From CAVRZY01 sp963725415 (GTDB taxonomy: Bacteria; Acidobacteriota; Terriglobia; Bryobacterales; Bryobacteraceae), in contig CAVRZY010000100.1 of the NCBI GenBank assembly GCA_963725415.1, forward strand, positions 1 through 21,356: a stretch of 21,356 bases of DNA. Reading direction: 5' to 3'. Position 1 is the stretch's first letter, and the number at the start of each line of letters is the position of its first letter. Below, piece by piece: positions 1 to 7,283 of this stretch. The notes beneath the pieces were generated by a model. It did not search any database and was not told the DNA's origin. It saw nothing but the letters and a program-made list of their open reading frames with translations. A program made the position numbers and the translations under genes.

Positions 1-74
1 ATGAAAGGTAGCGGCGTTGTTTTGAGGCCGAGTCTCTGAACCCCTGAAGTCGAAGAATCTGGGCTGACCCATTT

Positions 75-168
75 CGTGGCGCGGGCGCTCGTGCCTGCCG
101 CCTCGACACTCATGTCGAGGCCTGGGTCCACACGAGTGTGGACCCGGCACGCTGAAGCGTGCGCCACG
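75..168. repeat. Triple-hairpin intergenic repeat with inverted ends
   Basis: The element is bounded by 8-bp inverted ends, CGTGGCGC (75-82) and GCGCCACG (161-168). Inside are three consecutive hairpins. The first has a 9-bp stem (100-108 with 113-121, loop CTCA). The second has a 9-10 bp stem (124-133 with 136-145). The third has a 7-bp stem, GCACGCT/AGCGTGC (147-153 with 156-162). The layout looks like a REP/MITE-type non-coding mobile repeat. It lies beyond the stop of the minus-strand heparinase-like gene, so it could also act in transcript ending or stability. No transposase is nearby. The rest of 1-258 holds no recognisable gene. Structure is seen directly; mobility is inferred. Confidence 0.7.
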
Positions 169-258
169 GGGCGGGGCTCACTTCAGCCAGTCCTCAGCGG
201 ACGATCATGACTTCGAGCCGCGACCGTAAGGGAGCGGTTGCCCTCACTTTCAACAGGG

Positions 259-2799
259 CTACTGAGACACAGCTTTCACGGTTTGTCCGCCCTCGGTGAC
301 TCTCACTACCAGGCGCCCCTCGGCCTCCAGGCCTTGGAGCGAGATCGCGCCCCGGTTGCCCGGACCCCACCAAGCTGCGAACTCGGAGCCTCCGACGCGG
401 AAGCCGCGCGCCCGGGCGGACTGGAGCGGGACGATCTCCGGTGCGCTTTCCGTGGCTCGGCAAGGAACCATCACGGCCAGGAACTTGATCTCCTGCGACG
501 GAGCTTCGGTGTGCGCCGTCAGATGCCACTGATCGGGGAACCTGGGCTTGCCGTCCAGGTAGGCGGTATTCTCGGCGAACTCGGGGGCCACCGGAAAACC
601 GGAGCGCTCGGAGAAGCGCAACGGCGTTGTGGAGATCAGCCGCACCACCAGCCGGACATCGCCATCCTGGAGCGTGATCGAGCCCGACTGGGCGTCTGCC
701 TGCATTCGATTCAAGGCGTGCAGCAGCCAGTCGAACGTAGCCGGAGCGCTGGTTCTCAGATAGTCCTGGACCAGCAGAACCGGCCGGGTCTCGGAGGCGA
801 CGAAGGCCAGCGTGCGCTCAAAGGACTCGAGCTTGGGCTCCATGGGAGGAACCGGCTCCTTCAGATGCTGCTGCCACAGCCGCAGCAGACCGGCCGGCTG
901 GGGCAGGTTGTAAGCGTTGGCAGCCTGGCCTCGAACGATCGTCAGCACACCACGCCGCTGGAACTCTTCGATCCGGCCGTCCGCGGCCCAGAGGTGCGGC
1001 GGCTGGCCTCGCCCGTTGACCAGAACCCCGTTGTGCGCGCGGGTCTGGCGGGTCCACAACTCATCATGCGGGCTGCCGTACCAGGGGTAGTATCCCGAGT
1101 CGATCGCCAGCGCGCGCCCATAGGCGTTCAGTTGATAGGTGTTCTGATCCCCGTGGCTGTGGCTGAAGGAACCGAACCGGCTGGCCTTGAACAGAACCCA
1201 GACGTCGTTCTTCGCATCTCCCAGAGCCGAATGCATGGCCGCCCAGCCGATGTCGGCGAGCAGGCGGGAACCGTCCAGGGTGGTGGGTGGGCGGCCCTCC
1301 AGGCGGTCCGAGCTGCGCGGCGCCCGCAAGACCGCGACTACATCCTCCATGAACCACTCCCGCCATCTCTCCGGCCCCGGGGGCTCTTGCGGAACCTTGA
1401 TCGACTGGGCGTGCCATTTCAGAACCGGATTGCGGTACAAATCGGCCAGGTAGTCGATCAGCATCCGCTCGGCCTCGCTCGGGGGGTGGTAGCCGCCGTC
1501 GCCGAATGCGCCCCTGGGAGCGTAGGGAGGATGCGTGTAGAAGGCGAAGTATCCGGTATTGCGATAGAAGGGCCGCCGGAAGAGGTCAACCTCCGTTACT
1601 CCGCGCAAAGCCTCAGCAAAGCTGGTCAGCCAGTACACGTACGCCGACCAGTAACTGACGCCCTGCGCCCAGCCGCCCTGGTCTCCACCCCAGCCCGGAT
1701 AGGAGGTCAGGTAACAGCGAATCACGTAATCGAGCCACTTCTCCGCATCCGGAATGTCGCCCAGAAAAGACAGGCCGGCGTCGCCCAGAAAGGCCAGCGA
1801 ACGTCCTTCGTGGTTGTTGAAGGGGTGGGAGAGGAAATCCTCCTCGTAGAGCTTGCGCAAGACCTGGTTGCCGCGCTCGGTCATGGCCGCGAGCACCTTG
1901 GCGCGCTCCGCTGGCGACAGCTTGTCGCCCATCCAGTCCCAGCCGAAGGCCATGCGCTCCAGCATGGGCATGGAAGCTTCATCATTGCCTTCCGAGCCGT
2001 CCTTCAACCGCAGGCGGTGACTGGTGATGCCCTTGGGATCCCAACTCGCCAGCGTCATCATCCAGCGCCGCGCGGCATCCAGGTACTTCGCTTCGCCAGT
2101 GATGCGGCAGGCCAGGGCGGCGCGCGCCAGATGAGCGCTACCGACCTTCGCCGGCGTGTAGATCCGCCTCCATTCGGCGGCGGTGAACTCGCCCTTGGGA
2201 TAGCTCGCCGGCTGGGAATAGGATTGCTCCTCCACAGCGGCATTGGCGGCTTCCAGAAAAGGTTTCCACTGCGCCACGCGCCCGCTCGCCACCGCCTCCC
2301 GAATCTCGTGCAGCCGGTCTCCGGAGAGGAACAGGCGCGGACGCACACGGGCCAGCCGCGCTTTCAACTCGGTGACGTCGGGCATCGGCAAGGGCGGGAC
2401 TCCCGAGCTCAGGCTGAAGCTGCGCGTCTTGGAAACACCGTAAGGGGCACTTTGTCCATCCAGGTAGACGACCTGCCAGAAGTAGTTCCCCAGGGGCAGC
2501 GTCTGCCGGAGAGCGCATACCGTCGAGGAGAGCGGCTCACTGGAGACCGCCGTCCGCGATCCCTCGTTCATATTGCGGACCTCGAGCCGGTAGCCGCCGG
2601 CCTTGTCGTGCGCTGTCCAGCAAAAGCCAGGCGGATTGACGGCCACCGGCCTTCCGTCCTCCGGATAGGCCAGTAGCTCCTGAGGCTGCGCCGCGCGTTC
2701 CACCACAGGCAGGCCTTTGGTCCAGGTGCCCTCCGCACCGCAGGCTACAGGAAGAACCAGAACTGCCAGAAGGCAACTGAGGTTGGCAATGTGTCTCAT
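259..2799 (-). CDS. Secreted DUF4962 / heparinase II/III family polysaccharide lyase
   Basis: This 846-residue exported protein probably cleaves uronic-acid-containing glycans by beta-elimination. Residues 1-22 form a signal peptide (hydrophobic LLAVLVLPVACG). Residues about 35-130 look like the beta-sandwich start of DUF4962 proteins. Residues about 140-480 are the alpha-toroid, with FNNHEGRS at 327-334, which resembles the catalytic His region of heparinase II. Residues about 500-720 are the heparinase II/III beta domain, with HSHGDQ at 547-552, AIDSGYY and RAHNGVLV. The ATG start at 2799 gives the full signal peptide and leaves only a 15-bp gap after the methyltransferase stop, so the two are probably co-transcribed. 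Family assignment is strong. The substrate is unknown; sulfated glycosaminoglycan-like material is inferred from the neighbouring SGSH-like sulfatase. A Cys at residue 20 is not preceded by a canonical lipobox. Confidence 0.85.
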   Translation of the reverse strand: MRHIANLSCLLAVLVLPVACGAEGTWTKGLPVVERAAQPQELLAYPEDGRPVAVNPPGFCWTAHDKAGGYRLEVRNMNEGSRTAVSSEPLSSTVCALRQTLPLGNYFWQVVYLDGQSAPYGVSKTRSFSLSSGVPPLPMPDVTELKARLARVRPRLFLSGDRLHEIREAVASGRVAQWKPFLEAANAAVEEQSYSQPASYPKGEFTAAEWRRIYTPAKVGSAHLARAALACRITGEAKYLDAARRWMMTLASWDPKGITSHRLRLKDGSEGNDEASMPMLERMAFGWDWMGDKLSPAERAKVLAAMTERGNQVLRKLYEEDFLSHPFNNHEGRSLAFLGDAGLSFLGDIPDAEKWLDYVIRCYLTSYPGWGGDQGGWAQGVSYWSAYVYWLTSFAEALRGVTEVDLFRRPFYRNTGYFAFYTHPPYAPRGAFGDGGYHPPSEAERMLIDYLADLYRNPVLKWHAQSIKVPQEPPGPERWREWFMEDVVAVLRAPRSSDRLEGRPPTTLDGSRLLADIGWAAMHSALGDAKNDVWVLFKASRFGSFSHSHGDQNTYQLNAYGRALAIDSGYYPWYGSPHDELWTRQTRAHNGVLVNGRGQPPHLWAADGRIEEFQRRGVLTIVRGQAANAYNLPQPAGLLRLWQQHLKEPVPPMEPKLESFERTLAFVASETRPVLLVQDYLRTSAPATFDWLLHALNRMQADAQSGSITLQDGDVRLVVRLISTTPLRFSERSGFPVAPEFAENTAYLDGKPRFPDQWHLTAHTEAPSQEIKFLAVMVPCRATESAPEIVPLQSARARGFRVGGSEFAAWWGPGNRGAISLQGLEAEGRLVVRVTEGGQTVKAVSQ

Positions 2800-2814
2800 A
2801 TCGCAATCCAGAAA

Positions 2815-4305
2815 CTAGGCTGGGGGCTGGAGTTTCCCCGGCAGCAGAAACCCGTGCTCGATGAGCTGCCGCACCATAGGCAGGCCACCCGGAACGATCT
2901 GCTCCAGGTCCGCCCCCAGATCGACGGCCATGTGGACCAGCAGGTCGCGCAGGGGCCGCCGGCCATCGCAGCGCGCCAGAAGGCTCGTCATATGCCGGTC
3001 AACGGTCCCCGCGTACTTGAGCCCTCGCGTGTGGCGAATTTGAGAGGACTTGACGCGCCAGCCCGCTTGCGACCACTCGCTCTGCTGGTCCAGGACAGCG
3101 TCGGGCGCAAACCGTAACTTTTCCTCCAGCAGTTCCTGATCCGACGCCGCGGTCTCCAGGTAGTCGCGCAGTTGGAATCCCAAGGCGACGTAATCTCCAA
3201 TCGGCCCCGTAGTGCCTTCCGGCATTTCCTCGATGCGAACCCAGTTTTTGCGGCCGCTGGAGCGCCGCAGTGCGATCACGCCCGAGCTGATGGCTTCGAT
3301 CCGTTCGCGCTGGTAGTAGGCTGTCCACTCCTCGTAGAGTTGGACAGAGGTCTCGGGGGTGCCGTGCTCGGTATCCCGGATCCACATGTGGGCGTAGCCG
3401 GCAGCGTCATGAGTGTCGGTGCGCAGCACCCAGGCGTCGCAGCCACTTCCCTCGAACCAGCCCGCCAGGCGCTCCTTCCAGTCCTGGCCAGCCAAGTGAA
3501 CCCAATCGCAAACGATCTGGCACAGGCCGCCTTCCTCGAGAAACTCCGGCGCCTGCGCTATGATGCTCCGGCAGAATCGGTCGCCCCCCAGCCCGCTGTC
3601 GCGGTAGAGATAGCGGCGCGACGGCGAAACTGCGAAGGGCGGGTTGGAAAGCACCAGATCGAACTTCTGGCCGCGGACCGGCTCGAAGCTGTTCCCCTCC
3701 AGGAAGTGAACGTTCGAGCAGGCATTCAACCCGGCATTGAACCGGGCAAAGTTCAAAGCCCGCGGGTTCGTATCCGTGGCGTAGACCTGCTGGCTCTGCC
3801 GTGCGGCCAGGAGCGCCAGGATGCCGGAGCCGGTGCCCAGGTCCAGCGCCTGGCGCGCCGGGCGCAGCAGGGCGAAAAAAGCCAGTGTGGCGGTGCTGGC
3901 GGTAAGCGCCATCACCTGGTCAGGCTGCCCATTGATCTCCGGCCGAGCGGGCTGATCGACCACCAGCAGCAGACCACGAAAGTGCATCAGCCTGACCAGG
4001 CCGGCCGCCTGGTCGTTCTTCACCTCCAGCAATCCCGCCTCAACCCATTTCTCGATGGGCACGGGATCCAGCGCGCCGCGCGCCGCTTCCACGCCCACCG
4101 GCGCACCGATCAGAAACAAGCGGATCAGGGTGTCCAGCGGCCGGCCCTGCCTGGTCAGATGAAGGAAGTGGGGCAGGTCCGCGCCGGGATGAGTGGGAAG
4201 CTGGATGGGTCCGAGAGTCCCGATCAAACCTTCGTCGGTGTAATCGGCCCGATCAAATACTTCGCGAAAACGGCAGAAATCTTCGGGATCGGTGATGGTG
4301 AGCAT
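2815..4305 (-). CDS. PrmC/HemK-like class I SAM-dependent methyltransferase with extra N- and C-terminal domains
   Basis: The protein is 496 residues from the ATG at 4305. Residues 1-130 resemble an N-terminal winged-helix region. The catalytic Rossmann fold follows, with SAM motif I DLGTGSG (155-161), an acidic loop ATDTNPRAL and the substrate motif NPPF (221-224). The (N/D)PPY/F motif is typical of enzymes methylating amide or exocyclic amino nitrogen in glutamine, adenine or guanine. About 190 further residues follow and end in a second small helical domain. The layout resembles the roughly 500-residue methyltransferases (DUF7059-like N-terminus) best known from actinobacteria; that link is from memory. 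An in-frame start at 4374 would overlap the upstream gene by 62 bp, so 4305, with a 7-bp gap, is preferred. Its target is unknown, and its place in a glycan operon is odd. Confidence 0.75.
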   Translation of the reverse strand: MLTITDPEDFCRFREVFDRADYTDEGLIGTLGPIQLPTHPGADLPHFLHLTRQGRPLDTLIRLFLIGAPVGVEAARGALDPVPIEKWVEAGLLEVKNDQAAGLVRLMHFRGLLLVVDQPARPEINGQPDQVMALTASTATLAFFALLRPARQALDLGTGSGILALLAARQSQQVYATDTNPRALNFARFNAGLNACSNVHFLEGNSFEPVRGQKFDLVLSNPPFAVSPSRRYLYRDSGLGGDRFCRSIIAQAPEFLEEGGLCQIVCDWVHLAGQDWKERLAGWFEGSGCDAWVLRTDTHDAAGYAHMWIRDTEHGTPETSVQLYEEWTAYYQRERIEAISSGVIALRRSSGRKNWVRIEEMPEGTTGPIGDYVALGFQLRDYLETAASDQELLEEKLRFAPDAVLDQQSEWSQAGWRVKSSQIRHTRGLKYAGTVDRHMTSLLARCDGRRPLRDLLVHMAVDLGADLEQIVPGGLPMVRQLIEHGFLLPGKLQPPA

Positions 4306-4312
4306 AGGCTTG

Positions 4313-5218
4313 TTACTGCTGGAGGCCGCGGATGACGGTATCGAGGAACTCGCGTGCGCGCCGCGCCAGAGCATCGACGCCCTCGGGCGCCGACGGGCGC
4401 GGCAGCAGCGGCTCGAAAATGTTCTCGCACACCAGCGGCATGCTCAGGCCGGTCCGGGCCACCGGCAGCAGCAACTTGTAGTGGTCGATCTCGCCGAAGC
4501 CGGGGCCGCAGTCCTCGTCCTTGGGCGTGTTGCGGTGGTCCTTGATGGCGAAGGCGCGAACGTCCCGCCAGCAGGCCTGGATATCGGCGATCGGATCGGC
4601 GTTTTCGTAGTCCAGGACGTTGCCGGCGTCGTAGCACATCTTGACGCCCTCGTCAGCCACGTCGGCCAGGATTTTCGAACAGGCCCGCCCGGTGGCCGTC
4701 TCGCCGCCATGCTGCTTGATCACTACGGTGACGCCGGAGGCGCGCGCCACCGGCCCGAGTTGTTTCAGCGTCCGGATCCAGGCCTGGTATTCGCCGGGCT
4801 TGGTCTTTCCGAAGGTGAGCAGGAAGGGAACCTTGGCCGCGGCGGCCTGTTCGATGCGCCGGGTGTGGACGGCCACCGCGTCCGGCGCCTCGACGTTGAC
4901 CCCGGAGAACATCATCGCCGGTTCCAGTCCCATGTCCCGGCATTTCTCGGCCAATCGCCGGGCCTCGGCAGCCGGCGCATCCGCCGCCAACACCGGAACG
5001 CGCTCTCCGTGCGCCTCGCGATGGGTGGTGCCCCAACCCACGAACCGGTAACCTGCTCCGGCGATGCCGCGCAAGGCCCGCTCCAGCGGGAACGCCGAAT
5101 AGGGCAGGGTCATGCAGCCCACCTGGAACTTCGTCAGCGGGGGCGGAGGACCCTGCGCCACCGCCACGCCGGCGCTCATCTGAAGAATCCGGCGGCGCGT
5201 CACAACACTGGATCGCAT
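4313..5218 (-). CDS. Tat-exported sugar phosphate isomerase/epimerase-like TIM barrel protein
   Basis: The protein has 301 residues. The N-terminus VTRRRILQMSAGVAVA carries a twin-arginine motif and hydrophobic stretch, so export to the periplasm by Tat is likely. The body follows the xylose-isomerase-like (AP endonuclease 2) barrel. It has GYRFVGWGTTHRE early, VTVVIKQHGGE near the middle, CYDAGNVLDYEN (an Asp likely to bind metal), AFAIKDHRN and a late GEIDHYKLL carrying a conserved Glu. These acid and His residues usually hold a divalent metal. The start is supported by GAGG seven bases upstream. It is the first gene of the minus-strand run and is transcribed divergently from the sulfatase, which suggests a shared role in glycan breakdown. 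The exact sugar substrate cannot be read from sequence. Confidence 0.8.
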   Translation of the reverse strand: MRSSVVTRRRILQMSAGVAVAQGPPPPLTKFQVGCMTLPYSAFPLERALRGIAGAGYRFVGWGTTHREAHGERVPVLAADAPAAEARRLAEKCRDMGLEPAMMFSGVNVEAPDAVAVHTRRIEQAAAAKVPFLLTFGKTKPGEYQAWIRTLKQLGPVARASGVTVVIKQHGGETATGRACSKILADVADEGVKMCYDAGNVLDYENADPIADIQACWRDVRAFAIKDHRNTPKDEDCGPGFGEIDHYKLLLPVARTGLSMPLVCENIFEPLLPRPSAPEGVDALARRAREFLDTVIRGLQQ

Positions 5219-5235
5219 AATATGACCTCGGCTGA

Positions 5236-5244
5236 TGCTATCCT
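5236..5244 (+). promoter_or_regulatory. Possible extended -10 element of the sulfatase promoter
   Basis: The 74-bp divergent spacer (5219-5292) contains TG-C-TATCCT (5236-5244), which resembles an extended -10 box. No convincing -35 is present 17 bp upstream. A strong ribosome binding site, GGAGAAGGG (5276-5284), lies eight bases before the sulfatase ATG. The assignment is tentative; the opposite-strand promoter for the isomerase could not be located. Confidence 0.25.
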
Positions 5245-5292
5245 ACACCACGGGAAGCACAAAGTGAGCAGCTCTGGAGAAGGGTCCCAGTT

Positions 5293-6693
5293 ATGGAACC
5301 GCAGACATCCACTCAGATCGATCTGACCCGCCGCGACTTCATGCGGCGTGGCGCAGCCGGCGCCACGGGCGTGTTTGTTCAGACCGGCGCGCGAATGCGC
5401 CCGAACATTCTCTACATTCACTCTCACGACACGGGCCGGTACATCCAGCCGTATGGCCACGCCGTGCCCACGCCGCACTTCGAGCGGCTGGCCGAGGCGG
5501 GCATGCTGTTCCGGCAAGCCTTCAACGCGGCGCCGACTTGCTCACCCAGCCGCGCCAGCCTGCTGACCGGCCAATGTCCTAACAGCAACGGCATGCTGGG
5601 CCTCGCGCACCGGGGCTTCGTGCTGAACGATTACGGGAAGCACATCCTACATACGCTGCGCAAGGCCAGCTATCTCTCGGTGCTGGCTGGGGTACAGCAT
5701 ATCGCGAGAAGACCCGAAGTCATTGGGTACGATCAAATCCTGCGGCCCAAGAGCAACCGGGTGGCGGACGTTGTCCCGGTTGCGGTGGAGTTTCTGAACC
5801 GGGCGGCGAAGCAGCCGTTCTTCCTGGACGTTGGCTTCACTGAGACACACCGTGAATTCCACAAGCCTGGGCCGGCGGAAGACGCGCGCTACTGTCTCCC
5901 TCCGGCGCCACTTCCCGACGCGCCCCGCACGCGCCAGGACATTGCCGCGTTCAAAGCCAGCGCCAGGGTGTTGGATCAGGGCGTGGGCGAGGTGCTGAAG
6001 GCGTTGGAGGCCAATGGCCTGGCCGCGAACACGCTGGTGATCTCGACCACGGACCACGGCATTCCGTTCCCCACCATGAAGTGCAACCTGACGGACCACG
6101 GCACGGGCGTCATGCTCATCCTGCGCGGCCCCGGCAGCTTTTCCGGCGGCAAAGTGTGCGATGCCATGGTGTCCCAGATCGACCTGTTTCCTACCATCTG
6201 CGATTTGCTGGAGATCGAGCGCCCGGCCTGGCTGGAAGGCAAGTCCATGATGCCGCTGGTCCGCGGCGAGGCTCCCGAGGTCAACGAAGAGGTCTTTGCC
6301 GAGGTCAACTATCACGCCGCTTACGAGCCCATGCGGGGCGTGCGCACGCGGCGCTGGCAGTACATCCGGCGCTTCGACGGGCGGACCCGGCCGGTTCTGC
6401 CCAACTGCGACGATGGTCCCAGCAAAGACCTGTGGATCGAGCAAGGCTGGCGGGAGCGGCCCGTGGCGGCCGAGCAACTCTACGACCTGACTTTCGATCC
6501 GATCCAGACCTGCAATCTGGCCGCAGATCCGGCCCTGCGCGCGGCGCTCGATGAAATGCGCGGCCGGCTCGATCGCTGGATGCGCGCCAGCAACGATCCG
6601 CTTCTCAAAGGCCCCGTCAAAGCTCCCTCCGGCGCCACTTTCAACGATCCGGACGGGATCTCCCCGAAAGAGCCGGTTCAAGTCGCGCCATGA
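5293..6693 (+). CDS. Tat-exported SGSH-like sulfatase (N-sulfoglucosamine sulfohydrolase family)
   Basis: This 466-residue type I sulfatase removes sulfate esters or N-sulfates from a glycan. The Tat signal LTRRDFMRRGAAGATG lies at residues 11-26. The formylglycine motif CSPSR is at 83-87, so Cys83 would be matured by a formylglycine-generating enzyme. Likely metal and sulfate ligands are D46 in SHDTG, H186 in FTETH, D254-H255 in TTDHGIPFP and K263. Several blocks match human heparan N-sulfatase as I remember it: CSPSRASLLTG, NGM-GL, D-GIPFP, PMR-V, and a C-terminal LYD--DP-QT-NLA-DP. SGSH has Asn where this protein has His255, a common variation. A GGAGAAGGG site precedes the ATG. The stop overlaps the next ATG (ATGA at 6690-6693), indicating translational coupling to the heparinase-like gene. 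The family is clear; N- versus O-sulfate specificity is inferred. Confidence 0.88.
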   Translation: MEPQTSTQIDLTRRDFMRRGAAGATGVFVQTGARMRPNILYIHSHDTGRYIQPYGHAVPTPHFERLAEAGMLFRQAFNAAPTCSPSRASLLTGQCPNSNGMLGLAHRGFVLNDYGKHILHTLRKASYLSVLAGVQHIARRPEVIGYDQILRPKSNRVADVVPVAVEFLNRAAKQPFFLDVGFTETHREFHKPGPAEDARYCLPPAPLPDAPRTRQDIAAFKASARVLDQGVGEVLKALEANGLAANTLVISTTDHGIPFPTMKCNLTDHGTGVMLILRGPGSFSGGKVCDAMVSQIDLFPTICDLLEIERPAWLEGKSMMPLVRGEAPEVNEEVFAEVNYHAAYEPMRGVRTRRWQYIRRFDGRTRPVLPNCDDGPSKDLWIEQGWRERPVAAEQLYDLTFDPIQTCNLAADPALRAALDEMRGRLDRWMRASNDPLLKGPVKAPSGATFNDPDGISPKEPVQVAP

Positions 6694-7283
6694 ACCTCAC
6701 CCGTCGCAACTTTCTCCAACAAGGGACGGCGGGCGCGCTAGCTTTGCTGGCGGCGCCCAGTGATGCGCTCGAACTTCCCAGCGCCCACCCGCGCGTGATG
6801 ATCACGCCGGAACTGGTGCGCGAGATGGCCGCCAAGGTCCAGGGCCCCTTCGCCAGCGAATACCAGATGCTGCTGGAGACGGCCACGCCTGGGGCCGCGC
6901 TTCATGGACAACCTCTGGGCCATTCCGGGGGCCTTCATGGAGGCAGGGCTGGCCTATCTCATCGAGCGGGAACTGGGCCGCGACGGCAGGCCCTACGCCG
7001 AGAAGGATCCTCGAGCATCTGGCGGCAGCCGGAATGGCAGGCCCCCGGCCTGCTCCGCCACTTCGGCTGGCAGGGCCTGCTCTATGACTGGATCTACGAC
7101 GCCATGACGCGCGGCCGAGCGGCTCCAGTTCGGCGAGCTGCTGGGCGAGTGGGTGGCCACCTGGTGGAATACCGCCGAGGTCAACATCGACCGCTCCGGC
7201 TGGTGGTACAACCAGCACTGGGGCCCGGCGCACCTGGACATCGCCGAACCACCGCGTGGCGCTGGCCAGCAAGCTGTTCATGA
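6690..7283 (+). pseudogene. Heparinase II/III-like protein, N-terminal part, disrupted by several frame changes
   Basis: The ATG overlaps the sulfatase stop. Residues 1-25 are a Tat signal (LTRRNFLQQGTAGALALLAA) followed by PRVMITPEL, a usual opening for heparinase-like lyases. The first reading frame is sensible only to about 6890. Good protein then continues in other frames: MDNLWAIPGAFMEAGLAYL from about 6901, AEK then ILEHLA near 7007, PEWQAPGLLRHFGWQGLLYD from about 7029, ERLQFGELLGEWVATWW from about 7118, and NHRVALASK from about 7248. That makes five frame changes in roughly 360 bp, each preserving protein-like sequence on both sides. The joined product would be the N-terminal alpha-toroid of the protein continued at 7256-8905. 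Sequencing errors are more likely than decay, but a real pseudogene cannot be excluded. Confidence 0.7.

Noticed and set aside
238..2676. 812-codon open frame on the plus strand opposite the first lyase
   Set aside because: It mirrors the lyase gene codon for codon, has no recognisable domain, and arises from high GC leaving few stops on the opposite strand.
2735..2799. Lipoprotein signal in the first lyase
   Set aside because: The residues before Cys20 are LPVA, with Pro at the position where Leu is expected, so an ordinary signal peptide is preferred.
3172..4335. 387-codon plus-strand frame opposite the methyltransferase
   Set aside because: Antisense shadow with no family resemblance or ribosome site.
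5647..6681. 344-codon minus-strand frame opposite the sulfatase
   Set aside because: Antisense shadow; the sulfatase strand carries all catalytic motifs.
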